In this document: positions 29,312 to 40,464 of the stretch, piece by piece
Numbering within the stretch: the first letter of the stretch is position 1
Layout: every line of letters starts with the position of its first letter
Source: Oceanicella sp. SM1341
GTDB lineage: Bacteria > Pseudomonadota > Alphaproteobacteria > Rhodobacterales > Rhodobacteraceae
Length of the DNA: 64,000 nucleotides
Direction of reading: 5' to 3'
Assembly (NCBI RefSeq): GCF_003448965.1
Contig: NZ_QRGC01000019.1
Coordinates: 41,562-105,561 of the forward strand
The notes under the pieces: model-generated
The model's database searches: none
What the model saw: only the letters and a program-made list of their open reading frames with translations
Told to the model about the DNA's origin: nothing
Made by a program: the position numbers and the translations under genes

Positions 29312-30754
29312 ATGGTCGAGCAGGAGGCAACCGTCTGGAGCAGGATCTGCGGTCCGCTCGAGGCTGCGATCGGCCGGGACGCCTTCACGGCCTGGATCGC
29401 GCCCCTCCGCTTCCGCTCGGCCGAGAACGGCGTGGCGCAGTTCGGCGTTCCCACCACCTTCTTCGGCAACTGGGTGGAGCGGAACTACCGCGACATCATC
29501 GTGGCGCTGATGCAGTCCGAGGGCGTGCTGGTCGACCGGCTGAGCTTCGACATCATCGGTCACGGCCGGCCGGCCGCGGTGCCGGCGGCCGTGCAGGGCC
29601 TCGAGGTCTCCGCCCCGGTCTCCTCCGGCCTGTCGATGGCCGCCGCGAACCACCCTGCCCCGGCGCCGGAGCCGGTCCGCGCCCCCGCGGCCGCCGCGGC
29701 GCCCGAGCCGGAGCTGCCCGGCTCGCCGCTCGACCCGCGCTACAACTTCGACAATTTCGTGGTCGGCAAGCCCAACGAGCTCGCCCATGCCGCCGCGCGC
29801 CGCGTGGCCGAGGGCGGCCCGGTGAGCTTCAACCCGCTGTTCCTCTACGGCGGCGTGGGCCTCGGCAAGACCCACCTCATGCACGCCATCGCGCTGGAAT
29901 ATCAGCGCCAGTTCCCCGGCAAGAAGGTGCTCTACCTCTCGGCCGAGCACTTCATGTACAAGTTCGTGCAGTCCCTGCGCTTCAAGGACACGCTGGGCTT
30001 CAAGCAGATCTTCCGCTCCGTCGACGTGCTGATGGTGGATGACGTGCAGTTCATCTCCGGCAAGGGCTCGACCCAGGAGGAGTTCTTCCACACGTTCAAC
30101 GCCCTCGTGGAGCAGCGCAAGCAGGTGGTGATCTCCGCCGACCGCGCGCCCGGCGAGATCGACGGGCTGGAAGACCGCATCCGCTCGCGCCTGCAGTGGG
30201 GCCTGGTGGTCGACCTCCACCCCACCGATTACGAGCTGCGCCTGGGCATCCTGCAGTCCAAGGCCGAGACCCATCTCGCCGCCCAGCCGGACGTGCAGCT
30301 GGCCTCCGGGGTGATCGAGTTCCTCGCCCACCGCATCTCCTCGAACGTGCGCATCCTCGAGGGCGCGCTCACCCGGCTCTTCGCCTTCGCGGGGCTGGTG
30401 GGGCGGCGCATCGACCTCGACATGGTGCAGGAATGCCTCGCCGACACGCTGCGCGCCTCGGACCGCAAGGTCACCATCGACGAGATCATCCGCAAGGTGG
30501 CCGACCACTACAACCTCAAGATCAACGACCTGCTCTCGGCCCGGCGCGCGCGCTCCGTGGCCCGGCCGCGGCAGATCGCCATGTTCCTGGCGAAATCGCT
30601 CACCTCGAAATCGCTGCCCGAGATCGGACGGCGCTTCGGGGGGAGAGATCACACGACCGTGATCCACGCCCTGCGCAAGATCGAGGAACTGCGCCAGACC
30701 GACAGCGGCCTGGCCGAGGACATCGAGCTGCTGCGCCGCATGCTCGAGGCCTGA
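29312..30754 (+). CDS. dnaA: Chromosomal replication initiator DnaA
   Basis: 480 aa from ATG 29312 (GGGGA about 8 bases upstream); the GTG at 29264 is less likely because it falls just before the T-run. Domain I covers residues 1-80, domain II is an Ala/Pro linker (about 88-138), and domain III is AAA+ with GGVGLGKTH (about 180-188) and LMVDDVQFISG. Domain IV ends in the DnaA-box-reading helix GGRDHTTVIHALRKIE. ATP-DnaA opens the origin. A 12-bp hairpin terminator follows. Confidence 0.98.
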   Translation: MVEQEATVWSRICGPLEAAIGRDAFTAWIAPLRFRSAENGVAQFGVPTTFFGNWVERNYRDIIVALMQSEGVLVDRLSFDIIGHGRPAAVPAAVQGLEVSAPVSSGLSMAAANHPAPAPEPVRAPAAAAAPEPELPGSPLDPRYNFDNFVVGKPNELAHAAARRVAEGGPVSFNPLFLYGGVGLGKTHLMHAIALEYQRQFPGKKVLYLSAEHFMYKFVQSLRFKDTLGFKQIFRSVDVLMVDDVQFISGKGSTQEEFFHTFNALVEQRKQVVISADRAPGEIDGLEDRIRSRLQWGLVVDLHPTDYELRLGILQSKAETHLAAQPDVQLASGVIEFLAHRISSNVRILEGALTRLFAFAGLVGRRIDLDMVQECLADTLRASDRKVTIDEIIRKVADHYNLKINDLLSARRARSVARPRQIAMFLAKSLTSKSLPEIGRRFGGRDHTTVIHALRKIEELRQTDSGLAEDIELLRRMLEA

Positions 30755-30811
30755 GCGCCCCGCCCTCCCATTCAAACACCGCCCGCGGGGGTCGTATTGC
30801 ACGCAACGCGC

Positions 30812-30844
30812 GGCCCCGCGCGGCGCCCGCCCCCGCGCGGGGCC
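30812..30844 (+). terminator. Hairpin terminator after dnaA
   Basis: GGCCCCGCGCGG / CCGCGCGGGGCC, a 12-bp perfect stem with a 9-base loop, 58 bases after the dnaA stop and before the dnaN promoter. Confidence 0.6.
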
Positions 30845-30884
30845 CCGAACGGTGCGCCGGGCGCGATTCACACGCTATAAGCGA

Positions 30885-30912
30885 TTGACCCTGCTCGCGG
30901 TTCGGATAGTGT
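30885..30912 (+). promoter_or_regulatory. Candidate dnaN promoter
   Basis: TTGACC (30885-30890) and TAGTGT (30907-30912) with a 16-base spacer, 57 bases before the dnaN ATG. Together with the hairpin after dnaA, this suggests dnaN-recF can be transcribed independently of dnaA. Confidence 0.45.
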
Positions 30913-30968
30913 CTCAAGCCCTGCCGGGCGTCCGGCGGGCCACCTGATTACCGGAAGGCGAGAGGCAG

Positions 30969-32087
30969 ATGAAGGTCAGCATTGAACGCAGCGCGCTGTT
31001 GAAGGCAATGGGCCGGGCTCAGGGTGTTGTCGAGCGGCGGACGACCATTCCGATCCTCTCCAACGTGCTGATCGAGGCCGAGGGGGCGGAGATCGCCTTC
31101 CGCGCCACCGATCTCGACATCGAGGTGCTGGACCGCACGCCGGCCATGGTCGAGCGCGCCGGCGCCACCACCGTGGGGGCGCACACGCTGCACGAGATCG
31201 TGCGCAAGCTGCCCGACGGCGCGATGGTCGAGCTGCAGGACGACGGCACCGCAGGCCGGCTGGAAGTGCGCGCCGGGCGCAGCCAGTTCTCGCTCGCCAC
31301 CCTGCCGAAGGAGGACTTCCCGGTGATGGCCTCCTCCGAATATTCCTGCTCGTTCACCTGCCCGGCCCCGGTGCTGCGGCGGCTGTTCGACAAGGCGAAA
31401 TTCGCCATCTCCACCGAGGAGACGCGCTACTACCTCAACGGCGTCTACATGCATGTGGCCGAGAGCCCGGAGGGCCGGCGCCTGCGCTGTGTCGCAACCG
31501 ACGGCCACCGCCTCGCGCGCATCGACGCCGAGGTGCCGGCCGGCGCCGAGGCCGCTCCCGGCGTGATCGTGCCGCGCAAGACCGTGGGCGAGCTGCGCAA
31601 GCTGCTCGACGATGACGAGGCGGAGATCGCCGTCTCGGTGTCGGAGACCAAGATCCGCTTCGCCACGCCCGAGGTGAGCCTCACCTCGAAGGTGATCGAC
31701 GGCTCCTTCCCGGACTACACGCGCGTGATCCCGCAGGGCAACACCAAGCGCCTCGAGGTCGATGCGGCCGAGTTCGCCTCCGCCGTGGACCGCGTGTCCA
31801 CCGTCTCGTCGGAGAAGTCCCGCGCGGTGAAGCTCTCGCTCGACGAGGACCGGCTCACCCTCTCGGTGAACGCGCCCGACAGCGGTGCCGCCACCGAGGA
31901 GCTCGCCGTGGCCTACGGCGACGAGCCGCTCGACATCGGGTTCAACGCGAAATACCTGCAGGAAATCGCCAGCCAGATCGACCGCGAGAACGCCGTCTTC
32001 ATGTTCAACTCCATGAACGACCCCACCCTCGTGCGCGAGGGCGATGACGAGAGCGCGGTCTACGTGGTGATGCCGATGCGCGTCTGA
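30969..32087 (+). CDS. dnaN: DNA polymerase III beta subunit (sliding clamp)
   Basis: 372 aa. N-terminus MKVSIERSALLKAMGRAQGVVERR and the family ending VYVVMPMRV. Internal landmarks are RRTTIPILSNVL, TDGHRLARIDAEV, EKSRAVKLSL and NAKYLQEI. The dimer forms the ring that tethers polymerase III to DNA and recruits clamp-binding proteins. It sits in the standard dnaA-dnaN-recF-gyrB order with its own candidate promoter. Confidence 0.98.
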   Translation: MKVSIERSALLKAMGRAQGVVERRTTIPILSNVLIEAEGAEIAFRATDLDIEVLDRTPAMVERAGATTVGAHTLHEIVRKLPDGAMVELQDDGTAGRLEVRAGRSQFSLATLPKEDFPVMASSEYSCSFTCPAPVLRRLFDKAKFAISTEETRYYLNGVYMHVAESPEGRRLRCVATDGHRLARIDAEVPAGAEAAPGVIVPRKTVGELRKLLDDDEAEIAVSVSETKIRFATPEVSLTSKVIDGSFPDYTRVIPQGNTKRLEVDAAEFASAVDRVSTVSSEKSRAVKLSLDEDRLTLSVNAPDSGAATEELAVAYGDEPLDIGFNAKYLQEIASQIDRENAVFMFNSMNDPTLVREGDDESAVYVVMPMRV

Positions 32088-32193
32088 GGCGCGCCTTTCC
32101 GATCAGCGAACGGCCCGGGCCCCGGGCCGCTCCGCCCCCCTCCGGTCGCCCCGCCGCCCCGGCCCTTCCGCCCCGGCAGACAAGGCCCGCGCC

Positions 32194-33291
32194 ATGACCG
32201 CCCTCACCCGCCTCACGCTGTCGCAGTTCCGCTCGCACCCGCGCAGCGTGATCGAGACCGACGGCCGGCCGGTGGCGCTGTTCGGGCCGAACGGCGCGGG
32301 CAAGACCAACATTCTCGAAGCCGTCTCCATGCTCTCGCCCGGCCGCGGGCTGCGCCGCGCCCCGGCCGAGGACATGGCCCGCCGCGCCGCGGGCCTGGGC
32401 TGGAAGGTGACCGCCGAGCTCGCCAACGGGGGCGACGCGCATGAGCTCGCCACCTGGTCGCAGGGCGGCACCCGCGAGGTGGAGATCGACGGCAAGGCCC
32501 AGCCGCAGGTGGCCCTCGCCCGGCTGCTGCGCGTGCTCTGGCTCACCCCCGCGATGGACCGGCTCTGGACCGAGGGCGCCTCCGAGCGCCGCCGCTTCCT
32601 CGACCGCATCACCATGAGCTTCCTGCCCGCCCATGCCGAGGCCACGCTCGCCTACGAGAAGGCGATGCGCGAGCGCAACCGCCTGCTGAAGGACCAGGTG
32701 CGCGATGCCCGCTGGTATGAGGCGCTGGAGCTGCAGATGGCCCGCGCCGGCGCGCAGATCATCGCCGGCCGCGCCGCGGCGCTGGAGCGGATCACCGCCG
32801 CGCAGGAAGGGGCCGAGACCGCCTTCCCCCGCGCCACCCTCGCCCTGGCCGACCCCGAGGACCCGGGCCCGGAGGACGAGCCCGCCCTGCGCGAGGCACT
32901 GGCCCGCGGCCGGCCGCGCGACATGGCCGCCGGCCGCTCGCTCACCGGCCCGCACCGCACCGACCTCACCGCCCTTTACGCCGAGAAGGGGGTGGAGGCG
33001 CGGCTCTGCTCCACCGGCGAGCAGAAGGCGCTGCTGGTCTCGCTGGTGCTGGCCAACGCCCGGGCGCTCGCGGCCGACGAGGGCCCGCCCCTCCTGCTGC
33101 TCGACGAGGTCGCCGCCCATCTCGACGCCGACCGCCGCGCGGCGCTGCATGACGAGATCGCAGCCCTCGGCGCGCAGGCCTGGATGACCGGCACCGGGCC
33201 GGAGCTGTTCTCCACCCTCGGCCCCCGCGCCATGGCCTTCGCGGTCACGGAGGAGGCCGGCGCCTCCCGTCTCGCCCCCGCAGCGCTCTGA
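32194..33291 (+). CDS. recF: DNA replication and repair protein RecF
   Basis: 365 aa SMC-like ATPase. Walker A is FGPNGAGKTNIL (about residues 30-41), RecF motif TLSQFRSHP at the start, DRITMSFLPAH, the signature STGEQKALLVSLVLA, and Walker B LLLLDEVAAHLD. With RecOR it loads RecA at gapped DNA. The 106-base gap after dnaN is G+C-rich without a gene. Confidence 0.97.
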   Translation: MTALTRLTLSQFRSHPRSVIETDGRPVALFGPNGAGKTNILEAVSMLSPGRGLRRAPAEDMARRAAGLGWKVTAELANGGDAHELATWSQGGTREVEIDGKAQPQVALARLLRVLWLTPAMDRLWTEGASERRRFLDRITMSFLPAHAEATLAYEKAMRERNRLLKDQVRDARWYEALELQMARAGAQIIAGRAAALERITAAQEGAETAFPRATLALADPEDPGPEDEPALREALARGRPRDMAAGRSLTGPHRTDLTALYAEKGVEARLCSTGEQKALLVSLVLANARALAADEGPPLLLLDEVAAHLDADRRAALHDEIAALGAQAWMTGTGPELFSTLGPRAMAFAVTEEAGASRLAPAAL

Positions 33292-33362
33292 GGCGGCATT
33301 TCAGGGGCCCGGGCGGGCCCTTGCACCTTGCCCCGGGGCCCGCGAATGCCGATATTGCATAC

Positions 33363-33788
33363 ATGGATCCCCGCATCACGCTCATCACCCTCGGCGTCGC
33401 CGATCTCGCCCGCTCGGAGGCCTTCTACGCCGCCCTCGGCTGGCGGCCCTCGGCGCAGAGCCAGGAGGGGGTGCGCTTCTACCAGATGAACGGCATGGCC
33501 CTCGCGCTCTTCGGGCGCGACGCGCTCGCGGCCGACCAGGGCCGCCCGGATGCGGCCCTCGGCACCGGCGCCGTCACCCTCGCGCAGAACCTGTCCGAGG
33601 AGGCGGCCGTGGACCGGCTGTGGGAAGAGGCGCTCGCCGCCGGGGCCACGCCGCTGAAAGCCCCGGAAAAGGTGTTCTGGGGCGGCTATTCCGGCTATTT
33701 CGCCGACCCCGACGGCCATGTCTGGGAGATCGCGGTGAACCCGTTCTGGCCGCTGGGCACGGACGGCAGCCTGACCCTGCCGGATTAA
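33363..33788 (+). CDS. VOC (glyoxalase/bleomycin-resistance fold) protein
   Basis: 141 aa. Paired beta-alpha-beta-beta-beta motifs are visible: ITLITLGVADLARSEAFYAALGW at the start, and the C-terminal metal-site stretch YFADPDGHVWEIAVNPFW. This subgroup (COG3324-like) lacks an assigned substrate. It lies 71 bases after recF and 100 before gyrB, without obvious link to replication. Confidence 0.88.
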   Translation: MDPRITLITLGVADLARSEAFYAALGWRPSAQSQEGVRFYQMNGMALALFGRDALAADQGRPDAALGTGAVTLAQNLSEEAAVDRLWEEALAAGATPLKAPEKVFWGGYSGYFADPDGHVWEIAVNPFWPLGTDGSLTLPD

Positions 33789-33858
33789 GGGAAAAAACCC
33801 CGATTCCGCCCCGCGCAGGCGCCCCCCTGCGCGTGACATTCCCCCCCCGCCACGATAG

Positions 33859-36303
<2,445 letters not shown>

Positions 36304-36308
36304 CGCCC

Positions 36309-36335
36309 CGCGATGCCCCGCCCCGGGGCATCGCG
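36309..36335 (+). terminator. Hairpin terminator after gyrB
   Basis: CGCGATGCCCCG / CGGGGCATCGCG, a 12-bp perfect stem with loop CCC, starting 5 bases after the gyrB stop. No T-tract. Confidence 0.7.
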
Positions 36336-36595
36336 CCGCCCGCCCGGGCGCAGCCTTCCGCATGCCACGGCATGCCGTTCCCTCCGGATATCCCGGCCCG
36401 ATCAGGCACTTGCGCAGGCCCTGCGCCGTCACGCCATGCATGGAAGGCATGGCGCGCACCTTGTCATCGGGCGGGATCGCACCGACATAAGCAGGACAGC
36501 GCGGCGCGCCTCCGGGGCCCCCGGCCCCGCGACTGCCGGGCCGGAGCCCGCTCCGCCCTCCGCGCTGTTGCCTTGCCAGTCCGAGGAGAGCCCCG

Positions 36596-37942
36596 ATGAC
36601 CACCCCCGCTCCGCACACCGTTTCCGCGCAGGACCGCCCCGCTTCCGACGCCCGGCACAGGGTGGTGATCGTCGGCGGCGGCTTCGGCGGGCTGGAGACG
36701 GCCAAGCGCCTGAAGGGCGCCGGTGTCGACATCACCCTCGTCGACCAGCGCAATCACCACATCTTCCAGCCGCTGCTCTACCAGGTGGCGACCGCCTCGC
36801 TGGCCACCTCCGAGGTGGCCTGGCCGATCCGCGGCGTGCTGCGCGGGCAGGAGGGGGTGCGGGTGCTGCTCGGCACCGTGACCGGGGTGGATGCCGCAGG
36901 CCGCCGGGTGCTGCTCGCCGATGGCGACAGCCTGCCCTACGATACGCTGGTGCTGGCCACCGGCGCGCGCCACGCCTATTTCGGCCATGACGAGTGGGAG
37001 GAGGCGGCCCCCGGCCTGAAGACCATTGAGGACGCCACGCTGCTGCGCCGGCGCATCCTGCTCGCCTTCGAGCGGGCCGAGCGCGAGCCCGACCCCGCCC
37101 GCCGGGCCGCCCTGCTCACCTTCGTGGTGGTGGGCGGCGGGCCCACGGGGGTGGAGATGGCCGGCACCATCGCCGAGCTCGCGCATGACACGCTGGCCCC
37201 CGAGTTCCGCGCCATCGACACGCGCAAGGCCCGGGTGCTGCTGATCGAGGCCGGGCCGCGGCTGCTCGGCGGCTACCATGAGAGCCTCTCGGCCTATGCG
37301 CAGGCCGAGCTGGAGCGGCTCGGCGTCGAGGTGGCGCTCGGCCAGCCGGTGACCGAATGCACCCGCGAGCACGTGGTCTACGGCGACACCACACTGCCCG
37401 CCCGCACGATGATCTGGGCCGCGGGCGTGCGCGCCTCGCCGGCGGCGGAATGGCTCGGCGCCCCGGCCGACCGCGCCGGCCGCCTGCGGGTGGAGCCCGA
37501 CCTCACCGTGCCCGGCCACCCGGAGATCTTCGCCATCGGCGACACGGTTTCCGTGGCGCGGCCCGACGGCAGCCCGGTGCCCGGCATCGCCCCCGCGGCC
37601 AAGCAGGGCGGCGCCCATGTGGCGGCCACCATCCGGGCCCGGCTCGCCGGTCGCCCCGCCCCGCGCTTTGCCTACCGCCACCAGGGCAGCCTCGCGCAGA
37701 TCGGCAAGCGCCGGGCGGTGATCGACTTCGGCCGCATCCGCCTGCGCGGCGCGCTCGCCTGGTGGATCTGGGGCATTGCGCACATCTTCTTCCTGATCGG
37801 CATGCGCGCCCGGCTGGCCGTGGCTGTGAACTGGCTGTGGATCCATACCCGAAACCAGCGCAGCGCCCGGCTGATCACCCAGGGTGCACCGGACGAGGCC
37901 TCCCCCGGCCCCGGAACCACCCTGCGCGCCGACGCCGCCTGA
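36596..37942 (+). CDS. ndh: Type II NADH:quinone oxidoreductase (NDH-2)
   Basis: 448 aa. FAD motif VVIVGGGFGGLETAKRL (about residues 22-38), quinone-site QPLLYQVAT, NADH-binding VVVGGGPTGVEMAGTIAEL and FAIGDT. The C-terminal WWIWGIAHIFFLIG is the membrane-anchoring amphipathic helix of this family. It oxidises NADH and reduces quinone without proton pumping. GAGGAG is close before the ATG. A 12-bp hairpin terminator follows. The 292-base gap upstream holds only the gyrB hairpin and a weak inverted repeat. Confidence 0.93.
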   Translation: MTTPAPHTVSAQDRPASDARHRVVIVGGGFGGLETAKRLKGAGVDITLVDQRNHHIFQPLLYQVATASLATSEVAWPIRGVLRGQEGVRVLLGTVTGVDAAGRRVLLADGDSLPYDTLVLATGARHAYFGHDEWEEAAPGLKTIEDATLLRRRILLAFERAEREPDPARRAALLTFVVVGGGPTGVEMAGTIAELAHDTLAPEFRAIDTRKARVLLIEAGPRLLGGYHESLSAYAQAELERLGVEVALGQPVTECTREHVVYGDTTLPARTMIWAAGVRASPAAEWLGAPADRAGRLRVEPDLTVPGHPEIFAIGDTVSVARPDGSPVPGIAPAAKQGGAHVAATIRARLAGRPAPRFAYRHQGSLAQIGKRRAVIDFGRIRLRGALAWWIWGIAHIFFLIGMRARLAVAVNWLWIHTRNQRSARLITQGAPDEASPGPGTTLRADAA

Positions 37943-37975
37943 CGCGACTGCTCTCCCGCCAGACGGCCGATTCCA

Positions 37976-38005
37976 CGCCGCCCGGGCCTGCCAGCCCGGG
38001 CGGCG
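37976..38005 (+). terminator. Hairpin terminator after ndh
   Basis: CGCCGCCCGGGC / GCCCGGGCGGCG, a 12-bp perfect stem with a 6-base loop, 33 bases after the ndh stop. Confidence 0.65.
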
Positions 38006-38132
38006 CGTGATTCTGCGCGCCCCAACCCCGCCCGACCGGCCGCGAGCGCCGGAAATTCGGGCGGAAGTTGCTCAATAAGCAGGCAAGACGAAAGATTCCG
38101 CCCGGTGGGGCGAAAATTATTTTACACATGAA

Positions 38133-38140
38133 GGTATACC
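38133..38140. promoter_or_regulatory. GGTATACC palindrome, candidate operator of the GntR regulator
   Basis: A perfect 8-bp palindrome 44 bases before the GntR start, in an AT-rich stretch (AAATTATTTTACAC) that probably contains the promoter. FCD-type GntR regulators such as ExuR/UxuR bind sites centred on GGTATACC, so autoregulation of the whole operon is plausible. Confidence 0.45.
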
Positions 38141-38183
38141 GTGCACCGTGTCCCGAGCATGACATCGCAAGGGATCCCGCCGC

Positions 38184-38843
38184 ATGCCAGACAGTGACCG
38201 CATCCAGCGCAACCCGCCGCTTGCCGACCAGGTGTACCGCGGCCTGCGCGAGCTGATGCGCGAACATGCCTTCAAGCCCGGCGAGCGGCTGGTGGAGGCC
38301 AATCTCGCCCGCAGGCTCGATGTCTCCCGCACCCCGGTGCGCGAGGCGCTGTCGCGGCTCGCCTCCGACGGGCTGGTGGAGTTCCAGGACGGCGGGGTGG
38401 CGGTGTTGCGCCTCACCCTCGAGGACGTGGAGGAGATCTTCGAGATCCGCCGCCTGCTCGAGCCGCATGCCGCCGCACAGGTGGCCGTGAGCCTCACCGC
38501 CGAGGACCACGCCGCGTTCCGCGACGCCCTCGCCCGGGCCGAGGCCGCGCGCAGCGTGATCGAGTTCGCCGAGGCGAACATCGCCTTCCGCGGCCTCTGG
38601 GTGTCGCGCATCGCCAACCGGCGGCTGCGCAAGACCCTGCTGCGCTTCGACGACCAGGTCTCGCTGGTGCGCCGCACCACGCTGGTCGACCCGCGCGCCC
38701 GCAGCGTGGCGCTGGACGGGCTGCACCGGCTCGCCGCCGCCTTCCTCGCCGGAGACGCGGAGCGCGCGGCCGCCGAGATGTCGGAATTCGTCGATTCCGC
38801 CTTCGAGTTCTTCGAGGCGGCCTTCCCCGAAGACCGCCCCTGA
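38184..38843 (+). CDS. GntR-family transcriptional regulator with FCD ligand domain
   Basis: 219 aa. A winged helix-turn-helix in the N-terminal 75 residues (RRLDVSRTPVREALSRLASDGLVEF) is followed by an all-helical FCD domain (EIFEIRRLLEPHAAAQVAV ...), which usually binds a carboxylate through metal-coordinating residues. It precedes TRAP transporter 2 by 30 bases and very likely controls the 38.1-45.5 kb operon in response to its substrate. The inducer is unknown. Confidence 0.93.
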   Translation: MPDSDRIQRNPPLADQVYRGLRELMREHAFKPGERLVEANLARRLDVSRTPVREALSRLASDGLVEFQDGGVAVLRLTLEDVEEIFEIRRLLEPHAAAQVAVSLTAEDHAAFRDALARAEAARSVIEFAEANIAFRGLWVSRIANRRLRKTLLRFDDQVSLVRRTTLVDPRARSVALDGLHRLAAAFLAGDAERAAAEMSEFVDSAFEFFEAAFPEDRP

Positions 38844-38873
38844 CAAGCACGACCAACAAGGAGAGGTAAGCCA

Positions 38874-39872
38874 ATGAAAGTCATGACGAAACTGCGCGCC
38901 GGCCTGGCCGCCGCCGCCCTCGCCGCATCGGCCTTCGCCGGCCATGCGGAAGAGGTCACCCTGCGCGCCATCACCTTCACCCCGTCGCAGGTGATCTACG
39001 CCCAGCACTTCCAGACCTTCGTCGACATGGTCAACGAACGCGGCGAGGGCGTGGTGCAGATCCAGATCATCGGCGGGCCCGAGGCCATCCCCTCGCTGCG
39101 GCAGGGCGAGGCGCAGCAGAACGGTGTCGCGGACATCTTCAACCTGCCCGCCGGCCTCTACCTCAACATGGTGCCCGAGGGCGAGGCCTTCTCCGGCTCC
39201 AACCACACGCCGATGGAAAACCGCGCCTCCGGCGCGCTCGACTACATCAACGAGATCTACCACGAGAAGGCCAACGCCCACATCATCGCCCATGTGGACG
39301 GCGGCAACGGCTTCCACCTGTTCCTCACCAAGAAGCCCGAGATGACCCCCGAGGGCACGGTGGACCTCTCCGAGTTCCGCGTGCGCACCGCGCCGCTGCA
39401 GCGCGCCTTCGTGGAAAACCTCGGCGCCATCAACGTCACCCAGTCGCCGGAGGAGGTGTACACCTCGCTCGAGCGCGGCATCGTGGACGGCACCGCCTAC
39501 ACCATCGTGGGCATGCGCGACTTCAACTGGCACAAGTTCGTGAAATACCGGATCGACCCCGGCTTCTTCCAGACCGACGTGCTGATCTCGCTCAACCTCG
39601 ACAGCTGGAACGGCCTGTCGGACGAGGCGAAGGCGATCCTCAACGAGGTCGGCGCCGAGTACGAGCAGATCTCCTACGAAACGATGGCCGAGGCGACAGC
39701 CGCCGAGGACAAGGCCCTGCGCGACAGCGGCATCGAGGTGATCACCCTCGAGGGCGACGCGGCGCAGAACTACCTCAAGGCGGCCTATGCCACCTCCTGG
39801 GAGCGGCTGAAATCGCGCGACGCCACGCATTACGACAAGCTGCGCGAGCTGTTCTTCACTCCCTTCGAGTGA
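38874..39872 (+). CDS. TRAP transporter substrate-binding protein, DctP family (operon 2)
   Basis: 332 aa with signal peptide (LAAAALAASAFAGHA-EEV). DctP-type features: FTPSQVIYAQHFQTFVDMVNERG, the carboxylate-binding region FRVRTAPLQRAFVENLG and the LERGIVDGTAYTI substrate-gate stretch. It differs from the DctP at 19263 throughout, so the two systems import different acids. AAGGAGAGG precedes the ATG. Confidence 0.92.
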   Translation: MKVMTKLRAGLAAAALAASAFAGHAEEVTLRAITFTPSQVIYAQHFQTFVDMVNERGEGVVQIQIIGGPEAIPSLRQGEAQQNGVADIFNLPAGLYLNMVPEGEAFSGSNHTPMENRASGALDYINEIYHEKANAHIIAHVDGGNGFHLFLTKKPEMTPEGTVDLSEFRVRTAPLQRAFVENLGAINVTQSPEEVYTSLERGIVDGTAYTIVGMRDFNWHKFVKYRIDPGFFQTDVLISLNLDSWNGLSDEAKAILNEVGAEYEQISYETMAEATAAEDKALRDSGIEVITLEGDAAQNYLKAAYATSWERLKSRDATHYDKLRELFFTPFE

Positions 39873-39951
39873 TCCCGGCCCTTCGGCCCCACCTCTCCAG
39901 CCCGGCGGTGCGCCGCCGGGCCCTGCCCACCTCCCGCGCCGGGGCGCCCAA

Positions 39952-40464
39952 ATGTCCATGCTGATCACCGCCGTAGACCTGATCTCCCGCCTGCTCTTCC
40001 TGCTCGCCATCCTCATCACCGCCGCCCTCGTGTTCATCGTCACCTACGACGTGGGCGCGCGGAACCTCGGGCTCACCCCGCCGAACTGGGCGGTGAACAC
40101 GGTGGAATACGGCATGCTGCACATCACCTTCCTCGCCCTGCCCTGGCTGGTGCGCACGCGCGGCCATGTCTGCGTGGAGCTGGTGCTGAGCTACCTGCCC
40201 GCCGGCGTGCGGACGGCCTGGGAGCTGGCGCTGCACATCGTCTCGGCGCTGATCTGCTTCTACCTCGCCTGGCGCTCCGGCCTGTCGCTGGCCGACACGA
40301 TCGTGAAGGGCTCCTACGAGGTGCGCTCCTTCGACATGCCGATGTGGATGCTCTTCGCCTCAATGCCCGCGGGCTTCCTGCTGGGCGGGCTGCAGTTCCT
40401 CGCCTTCCCGCTCAGGGGCGACAGTTTCTTCGCCGGTGCGGCCGGTGAAAAGGGAGGCCTGTGA
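39952..40464 (+). CDS. TRAP transporter small membrane subunit, DctQ family (operon 2)
   Basis: 170 aa, four hydrophobic segments. The central loop FLALPWLVRTRGHVCVELVLSYLP corresponds to the conserved H-V/I-x-V-D/E region of DctQ. ATG 39952 follows a 79-base gap after dctP. The stop overlaps the DctM ATG (TGATG). Confidence 0.87.
   Translation: MSMLITAVDLISRLLFLLAILITAALVFIVTYDVGARNLGLTPPNWAVNTVEYGMLHITFLALPWLVRTRGHVCVELVLSYLPAGVRTAWELALHIVSALICFYLAWRSGLSLADTIVKGSYEVRSFDMPMWMLFASMPAGFLLGGLQFLAFPLRGDSFFAGAAGEKGGL

Noticed and set aside
36304..36595. A small gene between gyrB and ndh
   Set aside because: Frames here are Arg/Pro/Ala-rich without a ribosome site; the gap contains the gyrB hairpin and a weak GCCATGC/GCATGGC inverted repeat only.
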